DNA from: Rhodobacterales bacterium
GTDB taxonomy: Bacteria > Pseudomonadota > Alphaproteobacteria > Caulobacterales > Hyphomonadaceae
NCBI GenBank assembly: GCA_014763715.1
Contig: JACXUV010000007.1
Location: 1 to 64,000, forward strand
Direction: 5' to 3'
Length of the DNA stretch: 64,000 nucleotides
Made by a program: the position numbers and the translations under genes. The first letter of the stretch is position 1. Each line of letters starts with the position of its first letter. This document shows, piece by piece, positions 36,140-44,171 of the stretch. Under the pieces are notes generated by a model. It saw only the letters and a program-made list of their open reading frames with translations, was not told where the DNA came from and made no database searches.

Positions 36140-38034
36140 GACTCCCTCCGTGCACGCGCCTGCTGGCGCCGCCAGACGAGAAGACCGGCCAGGGCGATCA
36201 GGATGGGACCGCCCCAGATATTGATCGCCTTCAGCGTTGCTTCCATCCGGTCGATATCGTGCCGGTAGTCGCGTTCAATCGTGCGCAGCTCTCCGCGCAG
36301 GGACACGATCCGCTCGCGCAGCTGGGCCAGTTCCGTGCGCTCGTCATCGGTCAGGTCGGCCTTGTCGTCGCCTTCGAAGAAGCCGTCGGTCGAGCCGATG
36401 GCCTGCAATTCCTCCAGCCGCCCCTGCGCTTCGCTGAGGCTCGCTTCGAGGGCTGCCTGCTGGCGGAAATACTTCGCCTCTGCCTCGGAGCGCATCTTGT
36501 CGATCCGCGTCATCGGGCGAAGGCTGGGTGCGCGGGAGCGAAGCCGCGAGAGTTCCCCGCCACCGGCCAGCGCATCCAGCGCGTTCAGCACCAGCGCCCC
36601 ATTGTCCGCCACGACGATGCCACGTCCCGGGATGATGTAGAAATCGTCCGCGATGAAATCGACATCGGCAATGAAGACCAGTTCGGCATCTGTCTCGCTG
36701 GTGGAGATGTGCGGCGGGGCATTGGCGGCATCCGCGCGGGCGAGTTCCGCCATGACGGGGTCTGACGGTTCTTCCAGCGCCGGGGCACCTGCCGGGAAGG
36801 CCGTCGCCAGCGGACCGGAGAGGCGCGCAGCCAGAACCAACGGGCCCGGCTGCGTCTGATAGGCTTTCAGCGTGTCGGAAGGTTTCAGGTCCCTCACGGC
36901 CCGGTCCGCGTCGATATAGGACGGGCTCGGCCCGGTTTCGATCAGGGGAGAGAAGGTCAGGCCATTCGGCAGGTCCGACACGATCAGCGCGCCGGGGGCA
37001 CCGAAGTTCACGGCGCGGGTCAGGTCTGCCGTGATCAGGTCGTCCTGGTTCATGTCCCCGGCCGGGGCGGCAATGAACAGCGGATGCGCCTGTTCCTCCA
37101 CGCGCCCGTCGCCCATATCCACCGGCACGGGCAGGGCGCCAGCCGCATCGGCCACCGCATCATGTGACAGGGTAATCCCCCAGGCCTTGCCCAGCATTCC
37201 GAGACCCGATTGCGCCTCGGCGGTCGACATGTCGAACAGGCCCTGTCCCACGGCCGTCTTGGCGGCCGGGTCCACCAGGAAGACGGCCCGGCCCTTGCGC
37301 AGCACGAACTGGTCGATCAGCCATTCCTGACGGCTTGACAGGGGCGGGGGGTGGACCACCAGCAGCACATCCAGATCGGCAGGCAGCGACTGGAACTGCT
37401 CAGAGACCGGAACGATCTCGAAAGAGCGGGCAATATCCTGCAACAGCGTATAGCCGCCTTCGCCGCCCGGCGCAGACATGCCCGGCAGTGTCGTCAGGAT
37501 GCCGACCCGTGGCGGGTCCGGATCGTCCAGCCGGGCCACCATGCGCGTCAGGTCGTATTCGAGAGACACTTCCCGCTCCGGCGCGAGGAAAGGAATCACG
37601 CGCTGGTCATCGATCGTGTTGTGCCCGATGATGCCGAAATAGAGCGGGTCGTCGCCATTCGTGTCGATGGCGGTGACGCCTGCGGCCAGTGCCTCGTCCT
37701 CTGCGGTGGAGAAAGGCGTCGGGTCAATCTCGCGCACCCGCACCCGCCCGCCGGACTGGGACTCATAGGCCCGCAGCAATTCCCGCACCCGCGCGGCATA
37801 GGCGCGGACGGCAGGATAGTCCTGCCCCACGCTGCGCGAATAGACGAGCGTGATGTCCACAGGCTCTGCAATGTCAGACAACGTATCGTGCGTCGCCTTC
37901 GACAGCGAATAGAGATGGTTCTCGGTGAAATCGATCTGTGCGCCGGTCAGCACTTTCTGCGCCAGCAAATTCCCCGCCACGAAGATGACGGAGACCAGCG
38001 CCGTTGCGGCGATGAGATAATGCTTCGACTTCAT
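36136..38034 (-). CDS. GldG-family extracytoplasmic ABC-associated protein
   Basis: 632 residues. One N-terminal helix (about 7-25) and one C-terminal helix (about 604-622) bracket a large periplasmic domain: FTENHLYSLSKATHDTLSDI and the substrate-binding-like core YSRSVGQDYPAVRAYAARVRELLRAYE are typical of GldG/ABC_transp_aux proteins; VFLVDPAAKT and SDLPNGLTFSPLIETGP follow. A coiled-coil-like stretch precedes the last helix. One base separates it from the permease gene. Function unknown outside gliding bacteria. Confidence 0.86.
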   Translation of the reverse strand: MKSKHYLIAATALVSVIFVAGNLLAQKVLTGAQIDFTENHLYSLSKATHDTLSDIAEPVDITLVYSRSVGQDYPAVRAYAARVRELLRAYESQSGGRVRVREIDPTPFSTAEDEALAAGVTAIDTNGDDPLYFGIIGHNTIDDQRVIPFLAPEREVSLEYDLTRMVARLDDPDPPRVGILTTLPGMSAPGGEGGYTLLQDIARSFEIVPVSEQFQSLPADLDVLLVVHPPPLSSRQEWLIDQFVLRKGRAVFLVDPAAKTAVGQGLFDMSTAEAQSGLGMLGKAWGITLSHDAVADAAGALPVPVDMGDGRVEEQAHPLFIAAPAGDMNQDDLITADLTRAVNFGAPGALIVSDLPNGLTFSPLIETGPSPSYIDADRAVRDLKPSDTLKAYQTQPGPLVLAARLSGPLATAFPAGAPALEEPSDPVMAELARADAANAPPHISTSETDAELVFIADVDFIADDFYIIPGRGIVVADNGALVLNALDALAGGGELSRLRSRAPSLRPMTRIDKMRSEAEAKYFRQQAALEASLSEAQGRLEELQAIGSTDGFFEGDDKADLTDDERTELAQLRERIVSLRGELRTIERDYRHDIDRMEATLKAINIWGGPILIALAGLLVWRRQQARARRES

Positions 38035-38035
38035 C

Positions 38036-38794
38036 TCAGCTGAGCCTCTGCCGGGCGGCCCACAGGCCGTTCAGAATGGCCCAGAAGGCAGTGAAACCGA
38101 GGAAGAACATGACAGAGCGCAATTCCAGCACGCCGCGCTGGGCACCTTCGAACTGCGTCAGGAAGGAGAACTGGGCCACAAGGTCGGCAAAGCCGGTGCC
38201 GAACAGCGCTTTCACCGTGGACAGGACCAATGGCCAGCCCGCCGCTGTGAAGGCAAAGGCGATCAGGACACTGATCACGAAGGCCGTCACCTGGCTGCCG
38301 GTCAGGGCCGACACGGCAGAGCCGATGGAGAGATAGGCCCCCGCCATCAGGAAGCTGACCAGATAGGTCAGCGCGATGGCCGTATTGTCCGGCCCGCCAA
38401 GATAATTCACCGTGATCCACATCGGCAGTGTCAGCAGGAGGCCGACACCCGCCACGGTCCAGGCCGCGCACAGCTTGCCCAGCACCAGCCCCGGCATGCC
38501 GAGCGGCAGCGAGAGTAGCAGTTCGTCCGTGCCCGCGCCGCGCTCATCCGCCCAGAGCCGCATCGACAGGGCAGGCAGGAAGATCATGTAGAGCCACGGG
38601 TGCCAGACGAAGAAGGTTGCAAGATCGGCAGAGCCTGCGCCAAAGAAATTCCCCGCCTCCCAGGTGAAGACGCCGAGCGCCAGCAGGAAGACAGCCAGGA
38701 ACACATAGGCCAGCGGCGTCGCGAAATAGGCGCCCAGCTCCCGCCGGTAGGTCGGGCCGAAGCCGCCCATTTGCTGGCGCAGGAAGTCCATCAT
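38036..38794 (-). CDS. ABC transporter permease (GldF-like)
   Basis: 252 residues with six hydrophobic segments. Starts MMDFLRQQMGGFGPTYRRELGAYFATPLAYVFLAVF, typical of ABC-2 permeases paired with GldG; MRLWADERGAGTDELLLSLPLGMPGLVLGK is the conserved coupling segment. It overlaps the ATPase stop by four bases. Confidence 0.87.
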   Translation of the reverse strand: MMDFLRQQMGGFGPTYRRELGAYFATPLAYVFLAVFLLALGVFTWEAGNFFGAGSADLATFFVWHPWLYMIFLPALSMRLWADERGAGTDELLLSLPLGMPGLVLGKLCAAWTVAGVGLLLTLPMWITVNYLGGPDNTAIALTYLVSFLMAGAYLSIGSAVSALTGSQVTAFVISVLIAFAFTAAGWPLVLSTVKALFGTGFADLVAQFSFLTQFEGAQRGVLELRSVMFFLGFTAFWAILNGLWAARQRLS

Positions 38795-39522
38795 CGCGCG
38801 TTCGCCTCCGCCTGGTCGGTCAGGCGCATGAAGGCGCCTTCCAGCGTTCCGTCTTCGGACTTCTTCGCAAGCTCAGCGGGGGTGCCGTCCGCCACGACGA
38901 GACCGCGGTCGACGACGATGGCGCGGGTGCACATCGCCGGCACTTCGGTCAGCGTGTGCGTGGAGATGAGGATCGCCTTGGTCGGCGCCATGCGGGCGAT
39001 CAGGGCGCGCACGGCGCGCTTCTGGTTCGGGTCCAGGCCATCGGTCGGCTCGTCCAGCAGGAGGACGGGCGGATCGTGCAGGATCGCCCCGGCCAGGCCC
39101 ACGCGGCGGCGATAGCCCTTGGAGAGGGAGCCGATGCGCTGGCCCGCAACCGTCGTGATGCGGGCATCGGCAATGGCGCGCTCCACCGCAGCCTTGCGCT
39201 TGCCCCGCTCGATCTTTCGGGCGGCGGCCATGAAGTTCAGGAATTCCGGCGGCGTCATGTCGTCATAAAGCGGGGCGCCTTCGGGCAGGTAGCCGAGCGC
39301 GGCCTGTGCCTGCCTGCGCTGCGTGACGATGGACTTGCCGTCGATCAGCGCGTCTCCGGAATCCGGTTCCAGCACGCCCGCAATCATGCGCATGGTCGTG
39401 GACTTGCCTGCGCCATTCGGGCCGAGAAATCCCAGCACCGTGCCTTTTTCCAGCGTGAAGGATACGCCCTGCACGGCGCGCTTGGCGCCAAAGGATTTTT
39501 CCAGATTGCGAATGTCGAGCAT
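38791..39522 (-). CDS. ABC transporter ATP-binding protein (GldA-like)
   Basis: 243 residues. Walker A GPNGAGKST, signature LSKGYRRRVGLA and Walker B PVLLLDEPTDGLDP are intact, and the H-loop is STHTL. It is the first gene of the four-gene minus-strand operon with permease, GldG-like and DUF4340 proteins; the 98-base upstream gap should hold the promoter. Confidence 0.93.
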   Translation of the reverse strand: MLDIRNLEKSFGAKRAVQGVSFTLEKGTVLGFLGPNGAGKSTTMRMIAGVLEPDSGDALIDGKSIVTQRRQAQAALGYLPEGAPLYDDMTPPEFLNFMAAARKIERGKRKAAVERAIADARITTVAGQRIGSLSKGYRRRVGLAGAILHDPPVLLLDEPTDGLDPNQKRAVRALIARMAPTKAILISTHTLTEVPAMCTRAIVVDRGLVVADGTPAELAKKSEDGTLEGAFMRLTDQAEANAR

Positions 39523-39620
39523 TCTCTGGTTCAGACGCCTCTTTCCGTGGGAGATTCTGATACCGCCCTTGGCCGCATCTGGCCAGAGTCTGGAAAATTA
39601 CGCTGTCAGTAAGGTTGGGT

Positions 39621-40376
39621 TTACGCCGCGAAGCGTTTGACCTCTTCCAGAACGGCTGCGGCGGCCGCTTCGACGATCTTTTTCCCGTCTTCGGCGCTGG
39701 ATTGCGTCGGGTCGGAGCCGATCCGGCCATCCGGGAAATCGCGGCGGTATTGCACCGCATCGCCGATGGAGCCGGTGGGCGCGATTTTCGGGCTCATCTC
39801 CACCTCCGGCCTGGCCCGGTCGGGATAGCCGAAATAGGTGACGGAGACTTCCGAGGCCGTGGCGTGGCTGCCATGGCCGACAGGGTAAAGTTCGTTGCAG
39901 AGCTTCATGACCGGAGCAAAATCCCACCAGTTGCGCAGTTTCAGCGTCAGGCCCGGGCGATTGTCGGCGCCGCGCGGGTCAAAGCTGCGCCGGGAATGGA
40001 TTTCCGAAAAGGCCGCCTCGATCGTGGCGATGTTTCCGCCATGGCCGTTCAGCCAGTAGATCCGCTCGAAGCCGTGGCGCATCAGGCTTTCGGTCCAGTC
40101 CGCCATGGCGGCGATCATCGTGGTCGGGCGCAGCGTGATCGTGCCCGGAAAGCCGAGATGGTGCTGCGCGCAGCCTACGGCGAAAGTCGGCCCGACAAGC
40201 ACATCGTCCGGCGCCTGCGCTTCGGCATGCCGGGCAATGATTTCCGGGCAGAGTGCGTCCGTGCCGATGAAGCCGTTCGGCCCGTGCTGTTCCATGGATC
40301 CGATGGGAATCAGGATGGTGCGGGATTTTTTCAGCCAGGCTTCGATGTCCTGCCAGGTCGATACGGGGAGCAGCAT
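39621..40376 (-). CDS. creatininase family protein
   Basis: 251 residues. The metal-binding motifs are PIGSMEQHGPNGFIGTDAL near the N-terminus and YWLNGHGGNIATIEAAF in the middle, followed by GHGSHATASEVSV. Relatives hydrolyse creatinine, formamidopyrimidines or related cyclic amides. It begins four bases after the purK stop, so it is the third gene of purE-purK-X; a purine-related substrate is a reasonable guess only. The ATG at 40376 starts the domain. Confidence 0.84.
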   Translation of the reverse strand: MLLPVSTWQDIEAWLKKSRTILIPIGSMEQHGPNGFIGTDALCPEIIARHAEAQAPDDVLVGPTFAVGCAQHHLGFPGTITLRPTTMIAAMADWTESLMRHGFERIYWLNGHGGNIATIEAAFSEIHSRRSFDPRGADNRPGLTLKLRNWWDFAPVMKLCNELYPVGHGSHATASEVSVTYFGYPDRARPEVEMSPKIAPTGSIGDAVQYRRDFPDGRIGSDPTQSSAEDGKKIVEAAAAAVLEEVKRFAA

Positions 40377-40380
40377 TGGA

Positions 40381-41460
40381 TCAGTCCTTCCGGGGAGCGA
40401 GGCGGCGCGTGATGTGGCCCATCTTGCGGCCGGGCCGGGCTTCATGCTTGCCGTAGAGGGTCAGCACATCGCCGGGGGGCAGGCTGGACGGGTCGATATT
40501 GCCAGCCTCGCCGATGAGATTGATCATCTCAGCATCGAACAGGCGGCGCGTATCGCCAAGGGGCCAGCCGCAGATGGCGCGGATATGCTGCTCGAACTGG
40601 CCTGTCTGGCAGGCTTCCGGCGTCCAGTGGCCGGAATTGTGGACGCGCGGGGCAAATTCATTGGCCAGCAGGCCGCCATCCGGCAGCACGAACAGTTCCA
40701 GCGCCAGCACGCCGACATGGCCGAGGGCATCGACCAGCCGGATGGCCTTGTCGCGCGCGGCTTGTTCGACGGCGTGCGGCAGGCCGGAGGGCACGGTGGA
40801 GGTGGCGAGGATGCCGTCGCGGTGCACATTGTGCGGCGGGGCCCAGGTGGCGGTCTCGCCCCGGCTGGACCGTGCCACGAGGACGGAGATTTCGCGTTCG
40901 AACGGGACGGGCGCTTCCAGCACGCAGGGCGCGGCGCCGACATCGGCCCAGGCGGCGGCGATGTCATCGGGCGAGCGGATCCAAGCCTGGCCCTTGCCGT
41001 CATAACCGTCGCGGCGGGTCTTCAGCAGTCCGGTTCCACCCAGTTCTGACAGGGCTGTCGCAATGTCATGATCCGAATTGATCATGCGATAGTCCGCTGT
41101 GGCAATGCCAATCCCGTTCAGGAATGCCTTTTCCTCACCCCGGTCCTGCGAGATCGTGAGGGACTTTGCGCCGGGATAAAGGTGGTGGCCCGTGGCCTCG
41201 ATCGCCTCGGCGGCAGCGGCCGGGATGTTCTCGAATTCCAGCGTGACGACGGCGCAGGCAGCGGCGAATTCTGTCAGCAGTGCCTTGTTATCATAGGCAC
41301 CTTTCCAGTGGCGGCGGGCAACGCGCGCAGCGGGCGGGTCGTCTTCCGGGCAATAGATGTCGACATCGAAACCCAGGCGCTGCGCGGCATTCGCCAGCAT
41401 GCGGCCCAGCTGGCCGCCGCCCAGGATCCCGATAACGCTGCCTGGCGCAATCGGCGTCAT
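40381..41460 (-). CDS. purK: 5-(carboxyamino)imidazole ribonucleotide synthase
   Basis: 359 residues, ATP-grasp. [20 protein letters not shown] begins the preATP-grasp domain; [15 protein letters not shown] binds ATP, and [18 protein letters not shown] is the diagnostic C-terminal segment. Converts AIR, ATP and bicarbonate to N5-CAIR in purine synthesis. It overlaps purE by four bases. Confidence 0.95.
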   Translation of the reverse strand: MTPIAPGSVIGILGGGQLGRMLANAAQRLGFDVDIYCPEDDPPAARVARRHWKGAYDNKALLTEFAAACAVVTLEFENIPAAAAEAIEATGHHLYPGAKSLTISQDRGEEKAFLNGIGIATADYRMINSDHDIATALSELGGTGLLKTRRDGYDGKGQAWIRSPDDIAAAWADVGAAPCVLEAPVPFEREISVLVARSSRGETATWAPPHNVHRDGILATSTVPSGLPHAVEQAARDKAIRLVDALGHVGVLALELFVLPDGGLLANEFAPRVHNSGHWTPEACQTGQFEQHIRAICGWPLGDTRRLFDAEMINLIGEAGNIDPSSLPPGDVLTLYGKHEARPGRKMGHITRRLAPRKD

Positions 41461-41951
41461 CCCTCCGGCGTCTCCCCCACGCTGTCGGTCTGCTTTGTGC
41501 GGTAGTTATTGAGGTTTTCGGCCACAGCATCGTCTTCCAGTGCAACGATGGAAGCGGCCATGATCCCGGCGTTCACCGCGCCCGCCTCACCGATGGCAAG
41601 GGTGCCGACCGGCACGCCGCGCGGCATCTGGACGATGGAAAGCAGGCTGTCGAGGCCGGAGAGGGTTTTCGACTGAACCGGCACGCCCAGAACGGGCAGG
41701 GGGGTCATCGAAGCGGTCATGCCGGGCAGGTGCGCCGCCCCGCCAGCGCCGGCGATGATCACTTTGAGGCCGCGGGCTTTTGCCTCTTTGGCATAGCTGA
41801 CCAGACGGTCCGGCGTGCGGTGCGCCGACACGATCCGGGCTTCGTAAGGCACGCCAAGTTCGCCCAGGAGGCGAGCGGCTTCCTTCATCACCGGCCAGTC
41901 GGACTGGCTGCCCATGATGATGCCAACCTTGGGGGAATCGCTTGTCGCCAT
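41457..41951 (-). CDS. purE: N5-carboxyaminoimidazole ribonucleotide mutase
   Basis: 164 residues. [38 protein letters not shown] and [33 protein letters not shown] are the class I PurE motifs. It rearranges N5-CAIR to CAIR. ATG 41951 is the family start; longer readings run into the divergent GGDEF leader. First gene of purE-purK-creatininase. Confidence 0.96.
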   Translation of the reverse strand: MATSDSPKVGIIMGSQSDWPVMKEAARLLGELGVPYEARIVSAHRTPDRLVSYAKEAKARGLKVIIAGAGGAAHLPGMTASMTPLPVLGVPVQSKTLSGLDSLLSIVQMPRGVPVGTLAIGEAGAVNAGIMAASIVALEDDAVAENLNNYRTKQTDSVGETPEG

Positions 41952-42064
41952 GGCTTCCTCGCTGTCGGAAACCGCGCACCATATGCAGGCGGCCTGCCTC
42001 GTCAACTGCCGCCTGCTGGGAGAACTCGCTCCACAAGGCCTCTGACTGCCCGTATTCTGCAAAA

Positions 42065-42751
42065 ATGGCAGATGATGGCTTCTCTGTGCAGGCGGACCGG
42101 CGGCGCGCGCTGATCGACATTCTGGGTCTCGACCTGGCGGCCTTGGACCGGCACACGCGCGCCGCCATTGAGGCGCTCTGCGACGAGGTGATCGCTCTGC
42201 GTGAGGAACTGGCTGAGGCGCGGGGGGCACTGTCCGAGGCGGAATTGCTGGCCGACAATGATGCCCTTTGCCCGATGTTCAACCGCCGTGCCTTCGAGCG
42301 GGAAGTGCGCCGCGAAATCGCGCTCGCTACGCGTTTCCGCACGCCGCTCTGCCTGATTTTCGTCGATCTGGATCATTTCAAGCCTGTCAACGACATCTAC
42401 GGGCATGCCACGGGCGATGCGGTTCTGCTGAAAGTATCCGAGATTCTGCTCAGCCTGACACGCGATACGGATATCGTGGGCAGGCTCGGCGGGGACGAAT
42501 TCGGCCTGGTCCTCTCTCAGGCGTCCCTGGACGATTCCGAACGCAAGGCCGCTCAGCTGAGTAACCGGATTGATGCGCTGACGGTGCGGGGGACGGAAGA
42601 TGCCCCGACGCAGGGCCTGCGCATCGGGGCCTCGTGCGGGGTGGTGGCCTGGCAGCCGGGGGAAGATGCCCAGCACCTGATTGCACGGGCCGATCAGGCC
42701 ATGTTTGCGCACAAATCGAACAGGAAAGCCGGGCGCCCTGCCCGTAGTTGA
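42065..42751 (+). CDS. diguanylate cyclase, soluble GGDEF protein
   Basis: 228 residues. A helical, coiled-coil-like N-terminus (about 15-60) feeds a GGDEF domain with intact active site GGDEF at 142-146, [10 protein letters not shown] and the allosteric I-site RDTD five residues before GGDEF. So it should make c-di-GMP from two GTP and be feedback-inhibited. No sensor domain or membrane helix is seen, so regulation is through partners or the N-terminal helix. It diverges from purE with a 113-base gap. Confidence 0.92.
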   Translation: MADDGFSVQADRRRALIDILGLDLAALDRHTRAAIEALCDEVIALREELAEARGALSEAELLADNDALCPMFNRRAFEREVRREIALATRFRTPLCLIFVDLDHFKPVNDIYGHATGDAVLLKVSEILLSLTRDTDIVGRLGGDEFGLVLSQASLDDSERKAAQLSNRIDALTVRGTEDAPTQGLRIGASCGVVAWQPGEDAQHLIARADQAMFAHKSNRKAGRPARS

Positions 42752-42768
42752 AGCGGAGTCCGGATTCT

Positions 42769-42776
42769 AAAGGAGG
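42769..42776 (+). promoter_or_regulatory. orphan Shine-Dalgarno-like AAAGGAGG
   Basis: A near-ideal ribosome site 17 bases after the diguanylate cyclase stop, followed only by a four-codon frame from TTG 42783. It may be a relic of a lost small gene, or serve an unlisted tiny peptide. Confidence 0.35.
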
Positions 42777-42816
42777 ATTCATTTGAGATCAGGGTGACGA
42801 CGGGGCAGCCTTGTGC

Positions 42817-42848
42817 TTAAGTGTTGCTGTTAAGACACAGCCACTTAA
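42817..42848 (+). other. 12-bp bulged hairpin before the YdcH-like gene
   Basis: TTAAGTG-(TT)-GCTGT, six-base loop TAAGAC, ACAGC-CACTTAA. It lies eight bases before the AAGGAGG ribosome site (42857-42863) and has no U-run. Candidate regulatory leader or small-RNA structure. Confidence 0.45.
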
Positions 42849-42867
42849 CAAGCAGAAGGAGGCAGAT

Positions 42868-43035
42868 ATGTCGCTACAGGGCCGGATCAGTGAGCTCGCA
42901 AACAAGCACCGCCAGCTGGACCAGAAGATTGAAGAAGAAGAAAAACGCCCGGCGGCTGACGCCCTTCGCCTTTCAGACCTCAAGCGACAGAAACTCAAGA
43001 TTAAAGAAGAGCTGCGATGGCTTGAAGCCAGCTGA
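42868..43035 (+). CDS. YdcH-like small protein (DUF465)
   Basis: 55 residues. Starts MSLQGRISELANKHRQLDQKI and has two amphipathic helices rich in Glu and Lys, with LSDLKRQKLKIKEEL, the typical DUF465 hairpin. ATG 42868 follows AAGGAGG at five bases, which decides the start. Function unknown; the family is widespread in alphaproteobacteria. Confidence 0.85.
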   Translation: MSLQGRISELANKHRQLDQKIEEEEKRPAADALRLSDLKRQKLKIKEELRWLEAS

Positions 43036-43093
43036 CGGTTGAACGGACGGGGTCCTTTCGCCGTCTATTGCAGCAGGCGAAAGGACCGGTTCC

Positions 43094-43399
43094 ATGCGGG
43101 ACATTTTTGATCAGGACAAATCACTCAGCCTGGGTGTGATCCGTCAGGCCGCAGGCGTATTCAATCTGTTGCTGGCCGCAGCGGCGCTGCTCGCCGTGCT
43201 GCGCAGCCTTGGCCGCCTGTTCACCGGGCATTTTATCGGCGCTTTTGTGGAGCTGCTCGGCGCATTCGTGCTGCTGGGCTTTGTCTTCCTCGTCGTGCGG
43301 CTGCTGACGGAATTGCTGGCTGCCATTCATCGCCTCAATGACCGTCTGACCGTTCTGGGCGACGATCTGCGCAGCGCCCGCGTCGCGGACAAGGACTAA
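43094..43399 (+). CDS. small membrane protein, DUF4282-like
   Basis: 101 residues with two hydrophobic segments (about 22-38 and 50-75) and a cytosolic-looking C-terminus. The ending RLLTELLAAIHRLNDRL resembles DUF4282, where a conserved Arg/Glu pair follows the last helix; this assignment is tentative. It lies 59 bases after the YdcH-like gene and six before the SDR. Confidence 0.58.
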   Translation: MRDIFDQDKSLSLGVIRQAAGVFNLLLAAAALLAVLRSLGRLFTGHFIGAFVELLGAFVLLGFVFLVVRLLTELLAAIHRLNDRLTVLGDDLRSARVADKD

Positions 43400-43404
43400 G
43401 CGGC

Positions 43405-44163
43405 GTGGCGTCCCCCGTTACCGCAATCCTGGGTCTTGGCCGCGAAGTCGGCGATGCCGTCGCGCGCCGTTTCCATGAGCTTGGGCACAATGTTCTGGCC
43501 GCCGATTCCAGCGGCGACCGGCTGCTGACAGCCCAGAACGCCATGCCGGAAAAAGTCCTGCTGCATCTGGGCGACCTGCATACGAAGCTTGGCCTTCGCA
43601 ATGCGGTTGCCGCGGCTGTGGAGGGCTTCGGCCGGATCGACAATCTGGTCATCATCCCCAGCATTGAGGATCCGGACACGATCCACGACTTCTCTCAGGA
43701 GAGGTTCGACAAGGCGCTGGCCAAGACCGTGCGCGGCGCGGCGCAGTCGCTGAAAGTCTTTGCCGAGCGCATTGCCGAACAGGCAGACCTGCCGACGGCC
43801 GGCGCGGAACGCATCCGCCAGCGCGGTACGGTCACCTTCGTCCTGTCCTACTCCGCCGTGTCCACCATGCCGGGCCGCTTTACCGAGTCGGTCACGCAGG
43901 CCGGTGTTCTGGGCGTGGTGCGGGCCGGATCGCTGGACCTTGCCGAAGCGGGCATCCGCGTGAACGCGATCGTCGCGATCCGTCCGCGTGAGGAAAAGAT
44001 GGAAACCTGGACCGCCAAGCGCACCCCGCTTGGGCGGGCGGCGCTGGCCGACGAGATTGCCGATGCGGCGGCCTTCCTGGCATCACCGGAAGCGGCCATC
44101 ATTACCGGCGAGATGTTGCGTCTCGATGGGGGACGCTCAGGCCTCGCCGGTATTCTGGACTAG
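43405..44163 (+). CDS. SDR-fold protein lacking catalytic Tyr/Lys
   Basis: 252 residues from GTG 43405. Overall SDR topology is kept (ATAILGLGREVGDAVARRFHEL; GIRVNAI; ITGEMLRLDGG). But the active-site YxxxK position reads E161-S-V-T-Q165 in TESVTQAGVLG, so both Tyr and Lys are replaced. The nucleotide motif reads GLGREVGDA instead of TGxxxGIG. It is likely a pseudo-enzyme or ligand-binding/regulatory protein; full length and good frame argue against decay. Confidence 0.78.
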   Translation: MASPVTAILGLGREVGDAVARRFHELGHNVLAADSSGDRLLTAQNAMPEKVLLHLGDLHTKLGLRNAVAAAVEGFGRIDNLVIIPSIEDPDTIHDFSQERFDKALAKTVRGAAQSLKVFAERIAEQADLPTAGAERIRQRGTVTFVLSYSAVSTMPGRFTESVTQAGVLGVVRAGSLDLAEAGIRVNAIVAIRPREEKMETWTAKRTPLGRAALADEIADAAAFLASPEAAIITGEMLRLDGGRSGLAGILD

Positions 44164-44171
44164 GCCTGCGA

